64,000 nucleotides of DNA, taken from positions 30,334 through 94,333 of the forward strand of contig JADJUV010000020.1 of assembly GCA_016716885.1 (NCBI GenBank). The letters are read 5' to 3'. The translations under genes and the position numbers were made by a program. The first letter of the stretch is position 1, and each line of letters opens with the position of its first letter. This stretch comes from Candidatus Trichofilum aggregatum. GTDB lineage: Bacteria > Chloroflexota > Anaerolineae > Promineifilales > Promineifilaceae. Below, piece by piece: positions 43,900 to 51,118 of the stretch. The notes beneath the pieces are model-generated. The model saw nothing but the letters and a program-made list of their open reading frames with translations, made no database searches and was not told where the DNA came from.

Positions 43900-43949
43900 G
43901 TAGTGACCGCTTTAGCGGGCTAACACCAGCCCGCTAAAGCGGTCACTAC
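43900..43949. repeat. 50-nt palindrome, family copy 3
   Basis: Arms of 22 bases around AACACC, extended by GTTC/GAAC flanks. Sits between the acylase and aldehyde dehydrogenase genes. Confidence 0.85.
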
Positions 43950-44018
43950 GAACGAAGACTCCCCAGACTTGTCTGAACCTCTATAAAACTCGAAAAACTT
44001 GATACGAAGGAGACTCCC

Positions 44019-45515
44019 ATGCTCAGAGAAAACTATCGCTTATTCATCAACGGGGAGTGGGTTGCCAGCCATTCCGGGCAAAGTTTCGCCACCATTGATC
44101 CGGCGACGGAAGAGCCGCTCGCCCAGATTGCCCGAGGCAATGCCGCCGATATCAATGATGCGGTCGCGGCCGCGCAGCAAGCCTTTGACGGTCCCTGGTC
44201 ACAACTCAAACCCAAAGAGCGTGCCCGGCTGTTGTTTGATCTGGCACGGGCCATCGAACATCGGGCCGACGAGTTCGCCCACCTGGAAACCCTGGACAGT
44301 GGCAAACCGCTGCCCCTGGCTAAAAAAGAGGTGCTCGGCACGGCCCGCTACTTTGAGTATTACGCCGGAGCCGCCGACAAATTTCATGGCGACTCCATTC
44401 CCCTCGGGCCGGATTATGTGGACTTTACCCTGCGCGAACCGATGGGTGTTACGGCGCACATCGTGCCCTGGAACATGCCGTTCAACATGATTGGCCGGAG
44501 TGTGGCCCCGGCCCTGGCGACGGGTAACACAGCCGTGGTTAAACCCGCGGAGCAGACCCCGCTCACGGCGTTGCACCTGGCCGATTTGATGATTGAGGTA
44601 GGGATTCCGGCGGGGGTTTACAATGTGGTGACGGGGTACGGGGATGAAGCCGGTGCGCCGCTAACGACCCACCCGGATGTGGCCTGCATCACCTTTACCG
44701 GGTCGGTGGAAACAGGGCGGCTGATCATGCGCGCGGCCGCGACCCACATCAGGCCGGTCGTGCTGGAGCTGGGCGGCAAATCACCCAACATCGTCTTTGC
44801 CGACGCCGACCTGGACATGGCGGTGGCCGAGGCGGCCAAAGGCATCTACGCTAACAGCGGTCAGATTTGCTCCGCTGGTTCGCGGCTGGTGGTGGAAAGC
44901 CGGGTCAAGGATGAATTTGTCGAGAAGCTGAGCCAACGTGCCCAGAAGATGCGGGTTGGCCCGGGCCTGGACAGTCCCGATATGGGGCCGGTGGTATCGC
45001 AGGAGCAGTACGAGCGCATCCTCGATTATGTACGCATTGGCCGGGATGAGGGAGCCACGGTGGTGACCGGCGGCCAACGGCCCGCCCAGTTTGAGCGGGG
45101 GTACTTCATTGCACCGACTATTTTTGACGGGGTGCGGCCGCAAACCCGCATCGCCCAGGAAGAAATCTTCGGGCCGGTGTTAGCCGTATTAACCTTTGAA
45201 GACGATGACGAAGCGTTGCATATTGCCAACGGGGTCAACTATGGGCTGGTAGCCGGTATTTTCAGCACCAACATCAACCGCGCCCTGCGGCTGGCAACCC
45301 GCATCAAAGCCGGGCAAATTTACATCAATGAATATTTTGCCGGGGGTGAAGAAACGCCCTTTGGCGGCTACAAGCAGAGTGGGTTTGGGCGGGAAAAGGG
45401 GCTGGATGCTTTGCTCAACTACACCCAGGTTAAAAACATCGCGATCCGCTTGCGGTACCTAGGCAGGAGTGCCGGTTTTCGAGCGCGTCGGCGCGCTCGA
45501 AAACCGGCACTTTAG
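44019..45515 (+). CDS. Aldehyde dehydrogenase family protein, 498 aa
   Basis: Complete NAD(P)-dependent aldehyde dehydrogenase: LFINGEWVASHSGQSFATID, VTAHIVPWNMPFNM, NTAVVKPAEQTPLTALHLAD, FTGSVETGRLIM, the general base in LELGGKSPNIVFADADLD (Glu250), the nucleophile in NSGQICSAGSRLVVE (Cys284), and EEIFGPVLAVLTF. Substrate class cannot be told safely; the layout fits betaine/gamma-aminobutyraldehyde-like ALDHs. GAAGGAG lies upstream of the ATG. The last 15 or so residues (GRSAGFRARRRARKPAL) are encoded by a 44-base palindrome (45468-45511), so the original stop was probably displaced by insertion of that element. Confidence 0.92.
   Translation: MLRENYRLFINGEWVASHSGQSFATIDPATEEPLAQIARGNAADINDAVAAAQQAFDGPWSQLKPKERARLLFDLARAIEHRADEFAHLETLDSGKPLPLAKKEVLGTARYFEYYAGAADKFHGDSIPLGPDYVDFTLREPMGVTAHIVPWNMPFNMIGRSVAPALATGNTAVVKPAEQTPLTALHLADLMIEVGIPAGVYNVVTGYGDEAGAPLTTHPDVACITFTGSVETGRLIMRAAATHIRPVVLELGGKSPNIVFADADLDMAVAEAAKGIYANSGQICSAGSRLVVESRVKDEFVEKLSQRAQKMRVGPGLDSPDMGPVVSQEQYERILDYVRIGRDEGATVVTGGQRPAQFERGYFIAPTIFDGVRPQTRIAQEEIFGPVLAVLTFEDDDEALHIANGVNYGLVAGIFSTNINRALRLATRIKAGQIYINEYFAGGEETPFGGYKQSGFGREKGLDALLNYTQVKNIAIRLRYLGRSAGFRARRRARKPAL
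45468..45511. repeat. 44-nt hairpin inside the ALDH 3' end
   Basis: Arms AGTGCCGGTTTTCGAGCGCG (45468-45487) and its exact inverse (45492-45511) close a TCGG tetraloop. The TAG stop of the dehydrogenase is right behind it. It can serve as a terminator-like structure but lacks a T-run. Confidence 0.8.
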
Positions 45516-45589
45516 AAAGTTCCCCGCCCCTGGGGGCGGGGTTAGGGGTGGGGGAAACCGGGTTACCTGACTATTTTTAAACTACAACA

Positions 45590-45712
45590 GGGTAGGGGGT
45601 ATTGAACGGTTGAATGGTTAATGAAGTGGTAGACGCATCCCCTCGTTAATCATTCACCCATTCACCCATTCACCGATTAATTATTTTCTTCCTCTCAACT
45701 GAAACACCCGCT
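45590..45712. repeat. Spacer of ATTCACCC / TGAATGG phrases
   Basis: GAACGGTTGAATGGTTAATG runs into AATCATTCACCCATTCACCC and CGATTAATTATT. Same families at 47480-47580 and 56100-56272. Confidence 0.65.
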
Positions 45713-47461
45713 TCAGTTTATCTCTTGCGCTAAAACATTGGGGCTGAGTGAAGCGTAATTACGCCAGGGTTTGAACTCTTCCATAATCGAGCCACCCGCA
45801 AACTCACGCAAAATTGAATCATTGGGCACATTGTCCAAGGGCAGGGGATCAAACCATTGCAGGAAAGCCAGCAAGCGGTTGGCTTCCACGCGCTCTGGTG
45901 TGCCTGTTTCCACCTGAAGTAACAAGGGTTGGGCCAGCGATTTTAAGATGGATAACTCATAGACCAGGGCGGAGTTGAAAAAGACATCGGCGTTGTTTTG
46001 GTGGGGGAAGATGTGCCGCTTTTCGCCCCGGCGCACACTGGGCCAGCGGCGAATGGTGTCGGTGGCGGAGTAACCCCGGTGGGCGGCATCACGCACGATG
46101 CGCCGGAGCAGGCGGGTGTCGGTGGTGGGGATGCGGTTGTGGCGATCCAGGTTGAGTTGGGTAAACGCGGAGATGAAGATGCGATACATGGATTGCTGAG
46201 GCATATCGCCGACCAGCAAGGGGTTGAGGCCGTGAATGCCTTCCAGAATGAGCACATGCTCCGCGCCGATGTTTAGGGTGCTGCCCCATTCGCGCTGACC
46301 GGTGTGGAAGTTGTAGCGGGGCTGAATAATGGTTTCACCAATGAGCAACTGGCTCAGATGGGCCTGGAACAGGGGCAGGTCCAGGGCGGTGATAATCTCG
46401 AAATCGTAATTGCCTTCTTCGTCGCGAGGGGTCAGGTCGCGGCTGACGAAGTAGTCATCCATGCCGATGGCGACGGGTTGCAGGCCGTGGGTCATGAGTT
46501 GCACGGCTAGCCGTTTGCTGAAGGTGGTTTTGCCCGCCGAGGTGGGGCCGGAGATGAGGACGACACGGGCACGTCGCTCGGCGATTTCGCTGGCGATGTT
46601 TGCCAGTTGGCGGTCATGGAGGGCTTCGGCGATGAGGACGACTTCTTGACTGCGGCCGCGTCCAATCGCCTGGTTCAGTGACGCCACACTAGGCACACCA
46701 ATAATCTTCAGCCAGTCATTGTAATCCTGAAACACCTTCGCCAGCCGGGGTTCATCTTCAAAGGGTTGCAGGTGATCCGGGTCGGAGCGGCGGGGGTATT
46801 GCAGAATAAAGCCGTTGCTGTAACGACGCAGTTCAAACAGGTCGAGGTAGCTGGTGCGGGGAACCATGAAGCCATGGAAATAATCGCGTACCCCATTTAA
46901 CTCGTAAAGCGTGAGGTAATCTTTGCGCCGTTTGGCAAAGAGGTCCGCTTTTTCCAGGTCGTTCCAGTGGCGGAAAAGAGCCAGGGCTTCGTCCAGCGGA
47001 ACCTGAACTTGTTGGATGGGCAGGTCGGCGGCGACCAATTGGTGCATCCGTTCATTCAGGCGAGCCAGATCGTCGTCGGTGAAGGTGGGGGCGTCTTCTA
47101 CCTCGCAGTAGTAACCGCCAAAGGGCATGGAATGTTCGACGGAGATGTGATGGTGGGGAAAACATTCGTGCGCGGCCGCGATCATCAAAAAGCTCAAGGA
47201 GCGCCGGTAAATTCTCATGCCATCCGAGTTGCCGGTCGTTAGTGGGACTAGCTCGGCATCGTGGGTGAGGGGGCGCGACAGTTCGCGCAGCCGGTTGTTG
47301 ACCAGGGCAGCGACAACGCGGCCGCGATATTCGGGCGCGGCCGCGAGCATAAACGCTTCCAGGGTGGCGCCAATTGGCCCATCAAAAGCGCGACCATCCG
47401 GGAAGCGCACCTGGACGGTCTGGCGAGGGGTAGCGAGGGTGATAGCAGGGTTTGGTTTCAT
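45713..47461 (-). CDS. TGS-domain uridine kinase-like P-loop protein, 582 aa
   Basis: The N-terminus (about residues 15-75) is TGS-like (VQVRFPDGRAFDGPIGATLE) and is followed by a region like the ThrRS/AlaRS second domain (AAAHECFPHHHISVEHSMPF). A middle part (YLTLYELNGVRDYFHGFMVP, RRYSNGFILQYPRR) leads to the uridine-kinase/phosphoribulokinase domain: Walker A LISGPTSAGKTTFSKRLAVQ, DDYFVSRDLTPRDEEGNYDF and VLILEGIHGLNPLL. This three-part layout is that of the nucleoside kinases annotated in Clostridia and Chloroflexota. Probable role: phosphorylation of uridine or a related nucleoside. Intact. Confidence 0.85.
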   Translation of the reverse strand: MKPNPAITLATPRQTVQVRFPDGRAFDGPIGATLEAFMLAAAPEYRGRVVAALVNNRLRELSRPLTHDAELVPLTTGNSDGMRIYRRSLSFLMIAAAHECFPHHHISVEHSMPFGGYYCEVEDAPTFTDDDLARLNERMHQLVAADLPIQQVQVPLDEALALFRHWNDLEKADLFAKRRKDYLTLYELNGVRDYFHGFMVPRTSYLDLFELRRYSNGFILQYPRRSDPDHLQPFEDEPRLAKVFQDYNDWLKIIGVPSVASLNQAIGRGRSQEVVLIAEALHDRQLANIASEIAERRARVVLISGPTSAGKTTFSKRLAVQLMTHGLQPVAIGMDDYFVSRDLTPRDEEGNYDFEIITALDLPLFQAHLSQLLIGETIIQPRYNFHTGQREWGSTLNIGAEHVLILEGIHGLNPLLVGDMPQQSMYRIFISAFTQLNLDRHNRIPTTDTRLLRRIVRDAAHRGYSATDTIRRWPSVRRGEKRHIFPHQNNADVFFNSALVYELSILKSLAQPLLLQVETGTPERVEANRLLAFLQWFDPLPLDNVPNDSILREFAGGSIMEEFKPWRNYASLSPNVLAQEIN

Positions 47462-47635
47462 GGTGGAGAGGGGGGGAATAATGAATCGGTGAATGGGTGA
47501 ATGGTTGAATGATTAATAGAGGGGCGCATCCTTCATTAATCATTAAGCCATTCAACAATCTCGATTAATTATTCAACGGCATTAGCGGTGCTGTTGCAGA
47601 GGGGGGGAATAAGTTGGACCTGATAATACAATTAT
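47462..47635. repeat. Spacer of TGAATGG / ATTCAACC phrases
   Basis: AATGAATCGGTGAATGGGTG and following repeats at 47480-47575, then GGGGGGAAT near 47600. No gene. Confidence 0.6.
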
Positions 47636-48403
47636 TTAAGGGCCAATGGGGGGGCCCCCGGAAAAAGGGGGGATTACGTCAATGCTCTGGCCGATGGCGT
47701 CGTGGAGCATGGCCTGAACCTGGGGCACGGGGACGCGCTGGAACAGGTTGTTGTCCATCCAGGCCGGGTCTTCCAGGTGGGCGGCGAATTCGGCCGGGGA
47801 TATTTTCATGCGGCCGCTATAAATTTCGACGGTGCGGGTGGTCGCGCCAGGGAATAGCTGGGGAGCCACGGTTTCTTGCCAGCCAACCAGCGCCGCATCA
47901 GGGGCAAAGGGGAGCCAGTGCTGGGGCGTCGCGGCCGCGAGCGTTTCCCCCGCCCCCTGGGGCAACGTGGCAAAGGCCCGCTCATCCAGATAGGTGAGCA
48001 AGACATTATGCACCAGAAAACGCTCCTTGTTATCCACCCATTCCCCTTGCTCAAAAAAATAGGGCACCAAAACCTCGCGGAACCAGCGCACATCTAACAT
48101 GAGGTGAATGCTATACGCGGCCACAAATACCGCCTGGGCGGGTGAGAGTTCATGGCTCAGGGCCAACTGGGGCCAGAGAGAAAACATATCCGGATAACCC
48201 CATTCATCTGGCGCGGGGGGAATGTTGTAGAAGTGGGTGGCTTTGCGGCTGATGTCGGCAGAGATGGCGTTGACATCCGGGGCGATGTTGCCCAGGTAGA
48301 AGGCGGGCCATTCTTGTTCAACGAGCTGGCGGACGCGGCCGCACAGTCGTTCATCCTGGCGAATCCTTTCGGCCATTTGTAGGTGCATGAAGGGCGTAGG
48401 CAT
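47636..48403 (-). CDS. Zinc-dependent phospholipase C-like protein, 255 aa
   Basis: The start at 48403 (MPTPFMHLQMAERI) is typical of the family, with the first metal His in FMHL. Further expected ligands are in FYLGNIAPDVN, KATHFYNIP and AAYSIHLMLDVRWF. No signal peptide. Such proteins are annotated as zinc-dependent phospholipase C family members in Chloroflexota and Firmicutes, mostly untested. The GTG or ATG at 48430 would add nine residues overlapping the stop of the upstream transglycosylase gene; the downstream start leaves five bases between the genes, so they form an operon. Confidence 0.75.
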   Translation of the reverse strand: MPTPFMHLQMAERIRQDERLCGRVRQLVEQEWPAFYLGNIAPDVNAISADISRKATHFYNIPPAPDEWGYPDMFSLWPQLALSHELSPAQAVFVAAYSIHLMLDVRWFREVLVPYFFEQGEWVDNKERFLVHNVLLTYLDERAFATLPQGAGETLAAATPQHWLPFAPDAALVGWQETVAPQLFPGATTRTVEIYSGRMKISPAEFAAHLEDPAWMDNNLFQRVPVPQVQAMLHDAIGQSIDVIPPFSGGPPIGP

Positions 48404-48408
48404 GGTGG

Positions 48409-49377
48409 TTAACGATGCCACGACGGGCAACTGGAGGGCGAGTACCAGCGGGTGCTCAGTTGTCCGCGCAGGCGGCTCAAACTAGGCAGGCAAGCCAGAA
48501 CCACGCGGGGATTTTGTTCATTAACCTTGCCATCGGATAGGCCGATTCTGGCGATGAGGTGCGGGTCGAGGATATGGTTGCCATTGCCGTTAAAGGAAGC
48601 GTCGGGAATTTCCTGGGGCACGATTAAGACCAACGGCACAGCATAACCGCGCACATAGAATGTCGGCCCGTTGGTGCCCACAGATTGATAAACGATGTGT
48701 TCACCGAAGGTTAAAATGCCAGACACGGGCTGTTGGTTGAACACCAGGTTTTCGGTAGCGATATTGCCCCGGTCAATGAGGACGGCCACGGTCCAACGGG
48801 TGGCGATGTCGGGGTTGATGCCGGAGCGAGCGGCGACGGCGCGGCCGTATTCGTTGAGCACGCGGGTGGCGTATTCCAGGGGGACGCGGCGATTGGCGTT
48901 ATCCCAGCCGCCACTATACGCGGCCAACGCGGCCGCGATGTCGCCCCCGGCCTGCTGAATAATGTCGGCCAAAATGGCTCCGCCCCAGTTCAAATTGACC
49001 ACCGGGTCTTTCAGGGCTTCGGGACTGGGTCGCCATTCCATGCCTGGCCCGGCGGGCAAGACGCCCATCAGCCCCACGGCTCCGGCCCGGCTTATCAGGT
49101 CGGGCACGCCATTGGATTCGGCGTTAATGACGGCGGCGATAAGGTCACGGTCAAGGCCGTACAGGCGCGAGACGACCTGAATTTCGTCTGTCCATTGGTG
49201 GATGATGGGTTGCCAGATGGGGGAAAGGGCGAACTCGTTGGTGCTGGGGGGGGCAAGGCGGGGCGACGCGGCCGCGGCCGCGGATCGGCTGAGGCTCCAA
49301 CCCAAGATGAGCACCATCAGGCTGAGAAAAAACCAGCGTCCTGGGGTCGGTTGTGAACGGTTGCCTACATCATTCAT
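48409..49377 (-). CDS. Lytic transglycosylase (SLT domain) protein, 322 aa
   Basis: An N-terminal membrane or signal segment (WFFLSLMVLILGWSLS) ends near ASPRLAPPS. The SLT domain spans residues about 75-190: LDRDLIAAVINAESNGVPDL with the catalytic Glu, SRAGAVGLMGVLPAGPGMEW, NLNWGGAILADIIQQAGG and AALAAYSGGWDNANRRVPLE. It would cleave peptidoglycan outside the membrane. The C-terminal part (LTFGEHIVYQSVGTNGPTFY) is of unknown type. The last 25 residues are low in conserved character. A double NotI-type palindrome near 49267 encodes an Ala run right after the membrane segment. Confidence 0.82.
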   Translation of the reverse strand: MNDVGNRSQPTPGRWFFLSLMVLILGWSLSRSAAAAASPRLAPPSTNEFALSPIWQPIIHQWTDEIQVVSRLYGLDRDLIAAVINAESNGVPDLISRAGAVGLMGVLPAGPGMEWRPSPEALKDPVVNLNWGGAILADIIQQAGGDIAAALAAYSGGWDNANRRVPLEYATRVLNEYGRAVAARSGINPDIATRWTVAVLIDRGNIATENLVFNQQPVSGILTFGEHIVYQSVGTNGPTFYVRGYAVPLVLIVPQEIPDASFNGNGNHILDPHLIARIGLSDGKVNEQNPRVVLACLPSLSRLRGQLSTRWYSPSSCPSWHR

Positions 49378-49482
49378 GATTAGCTACTTCCATCTGCTAC
49401 TGAACTGCCATTCTAACAAACCGTAGACAGTGCGGCAATTAACTATCAAGCTCTGTTGTGCTCAATGAGTCAACCAATGATG

Positions 49483-49640
49483 GTAGGGGCGGGACAGGTG
49501 GGCCAGGATGCGACAGGAGCGGGCAGCCAACCTTCCCACCTGTCTCGCCCTCTTATAAGACGCAATCATAAGAGGGCGAGACGACGCGGAAGGATCGTTT
49601 CTGGTTCATCCTCATTGAACCCGCGTCGTCCCGCCTCTAC
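49483..49640 (+). mobile_element. Multi-hairpin dispersed element, copy A (158 bp)
   Basis: Ends GTAGGGGCGGGAC (49483) and GTCCCGCCTCTAC (49640) are inverted repeats. In between are three nested hairpins: GACAGGTGGG with CCCACCTGTC, TCTCGCCCTCTTAT with ATAAGAGGGCGAGA, and GACGACGCGG with CCGCGTCGTC. The whole can fold into a cloverleaf-like figure. Its reverse complement matches 16058-16327. No coding capacity. MITE-like. Confidence 0.75.
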
Positions 49641-49648
49641 GAATGGTC

Positions 49649-50497
49649 TCAAATGGTGAATGGTTGCCAAAACGAGGTGATTTGTTCGGTAAAGATACGC
49701 GGCCGCTCCAAATGAATGGTATGTCCGGCATCGGGAACCAGGGCGAGGGTGGCACGCGGTAATTGGGCTGCCATTTGCTGGGCGATGGTCACAAATTTGC
49801 TGTCTTGCTCCCCCGCCATAAGCAACACAGGCAATTGAATGTGTGGCAACTGCTCCCACAGCGGGGGTTGTGCCCCGGTTCCCATTCCTCTCAGACTGTT
49901 GGCTAACCCAAGGGGATTATTGTGCAGGCGCTGTTGGCGCAACTGTTGGCGGATGGTTTGGGGCAACCGGCTTTGGCTGGCAAAGAGGGGAAGCCGCTCC
50001 CAATCGTTGACGAATGGTTCGATGCCATCCCGTTCCAGCCGCCCGGCAAGTTGCTCGTCGCTGATGCGGCGGGTTTGCCGTTCGGCCGCAGTTGCCAGGC
50101 CGGGTGAGCCGCTTTCTAGCACCAGCGTGCGGCAGAGGTGCGGGTATCGCCAGGCCAGGTAAAGGGCGAGCCGTGCCCCCATGGAGTAGCCGACCAGATG
50201 AATGGGCGGTGCGGTGAGGTCAAGGATGAGGCTGGCGAGGTCCGCGGCCGCGAATTCCATCTGGTAGCGTGCCGGGTCAGTCGGCGCATCGGTCGCCCCA
50301 TGCCCGATCAGATCAACTGCAAGAAACTCGAAACTCGAAACTTGAAACTCCGAACTTGAAACCTGAAACCTGGAACCTGAAACCCCATCCCAGTTGCGGC
50401 CGCGGCCCGTAAAGCCGTGCAGGAATAACACCGCTGGCTGGTCACCTTGTTTATCATAAAAATAACGGAGTTGGTTGAGGGTTTGATAAGGCATCAA
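49649..50497 (-). CDS. menH: MenH-type alpha/beta hydrolase with repeat insert, 282 aa
   Basis: SHCHC synthase of the menaquinone pathway (alpha/beta hydrolase): oxyanion VLFLHGFTGRGRNWD, AVDLIGHGATDAP, nucleophile elbow HLVGYSMGARLALYLA (Ser), and the terminal His in VPDAGHTIHLERP. It would remove pyruvate from the MenD product. Between RNWD and LAVDL lies GVSGSRFQVSSSEFQVSSFE, encoded by the spacer phrase family TTGAAACCTGAAACTCGAAA (50322-50384), in frame and longer than the loop in ordinary MenH. The catalytic parts are intact. The gene is separated from menE by a 3.3-kb surface-protein gene and a tandem array. Confidence 0.85.
   Translation of the reverse strand: MMPYQTLNQLRYFYDKQGDQPAVLFLHGFTGRGRNWDGVSGSRFQVSSSEFQVSSFEFLAVDLIGHGATDAPTDPARYQMEFAAADLASLILDLTAPPIHLVGYSMGARLALYLAWRYPHLCRTLVLESGSPGLATAAERQTRRISDEQLAGRLERDGIEPFVNDWERLPLFASQSRLPQTIRQQLRQQRLHNNPLGLANSLRGMGTGAQPPLWEQLPHIQLPVLLMAGEQDSKFVTIAQQMAAQLPRATLALVPDAGHTIHLERPRIFTEQITSFWQPFTI
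50322..50384. repeat. Phrase repeat inside menH
   Basis: AACTCGAAACTCGAAACTTG and following, a run of about six 8-10-base units (GAAACTC, GAACTTGAAACC, TGGAACC). It stays in frame with menH on the other strand. Confidence 0.75.
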
Positions 50498-50605
50498 TAA
50501 TTGTAACCCGTCGCCACCAAACAGGAAGGTTTTAGCCCCACAGCGCCGTTCCTCGGCCCCAATTCTTCAGCAAACAGCGTGCTTCAGGCTCCCATTCAGC
50601 GAAAT

Positions 50606-51118
50606 ATAGTTGAAATATTGTGTTTGAACGCGTCCGAGTACTCCGACGCCTCTGATCACCGTGATCAAGGTCATCGCCGATAAAAAACACGTCCAAACAT
50701 TGTGTTTGAGCTTACTTTTTTACTCAGACGCCTCTGATCACCGTGATCAAGCTCGTCTTGATTAAAATGTAAGCGCGATCACAATGTTTGGACGCACTTT
50801 TTTACTCAGACGCCTCTGATCATGGTGATCAAGGTCGTCCTGATTAAAATGTAAGCCTGATCACAATGTTTGGACGCACTTTTTTACTCAGCCGCCTCTG
50901 ATCACGGTGATCGAGGTCGTCCTGATTAAAATATAAGCGCGATCACAATGTTTGGACGTAGTTTTGGTCAGCAACGACCTTGATCACGGTGATCAAGGTC
51001 GTTGCCGGTAAAATACACACACGATGACAACGTTTGAAAACATCTTCGTATGGCTACGCCCTTGATCAGGGTGATCAAGGGCGTCGCGGTTAAACCATAT
51101 ACACGATCACCCTGTTTG
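50606..51118. repeat. 82-bp tandem array with six GATC dyads
   Basis: The dyad TGATCACCGTGATCA or a close variant starts at 50653, 50735, 50817, 50899, 50981 and 51063, exactly 82 bases apart. Each unit also has a half-way block related to ATCACAATGTTTGGACG (50780, 50862, 50944) or its diverged forms, and the first four have TTTTTTACTCAGACGCCTC. The outer units (five, six) are more diverged but extend the dyad to 31 bases (50973-51003). The stop codon of the surface-protein gene (51107-51109) lies in the last unit. No gene in the array. Confidence 0.9.

Noticed and set aside
50606..51118. CRISPR-like appearance of the 82-bp array
   Set aside because: Units are imperfect over their whole length, there is no alternation of invariant repeats and unique spacers, and no cas genes are near.
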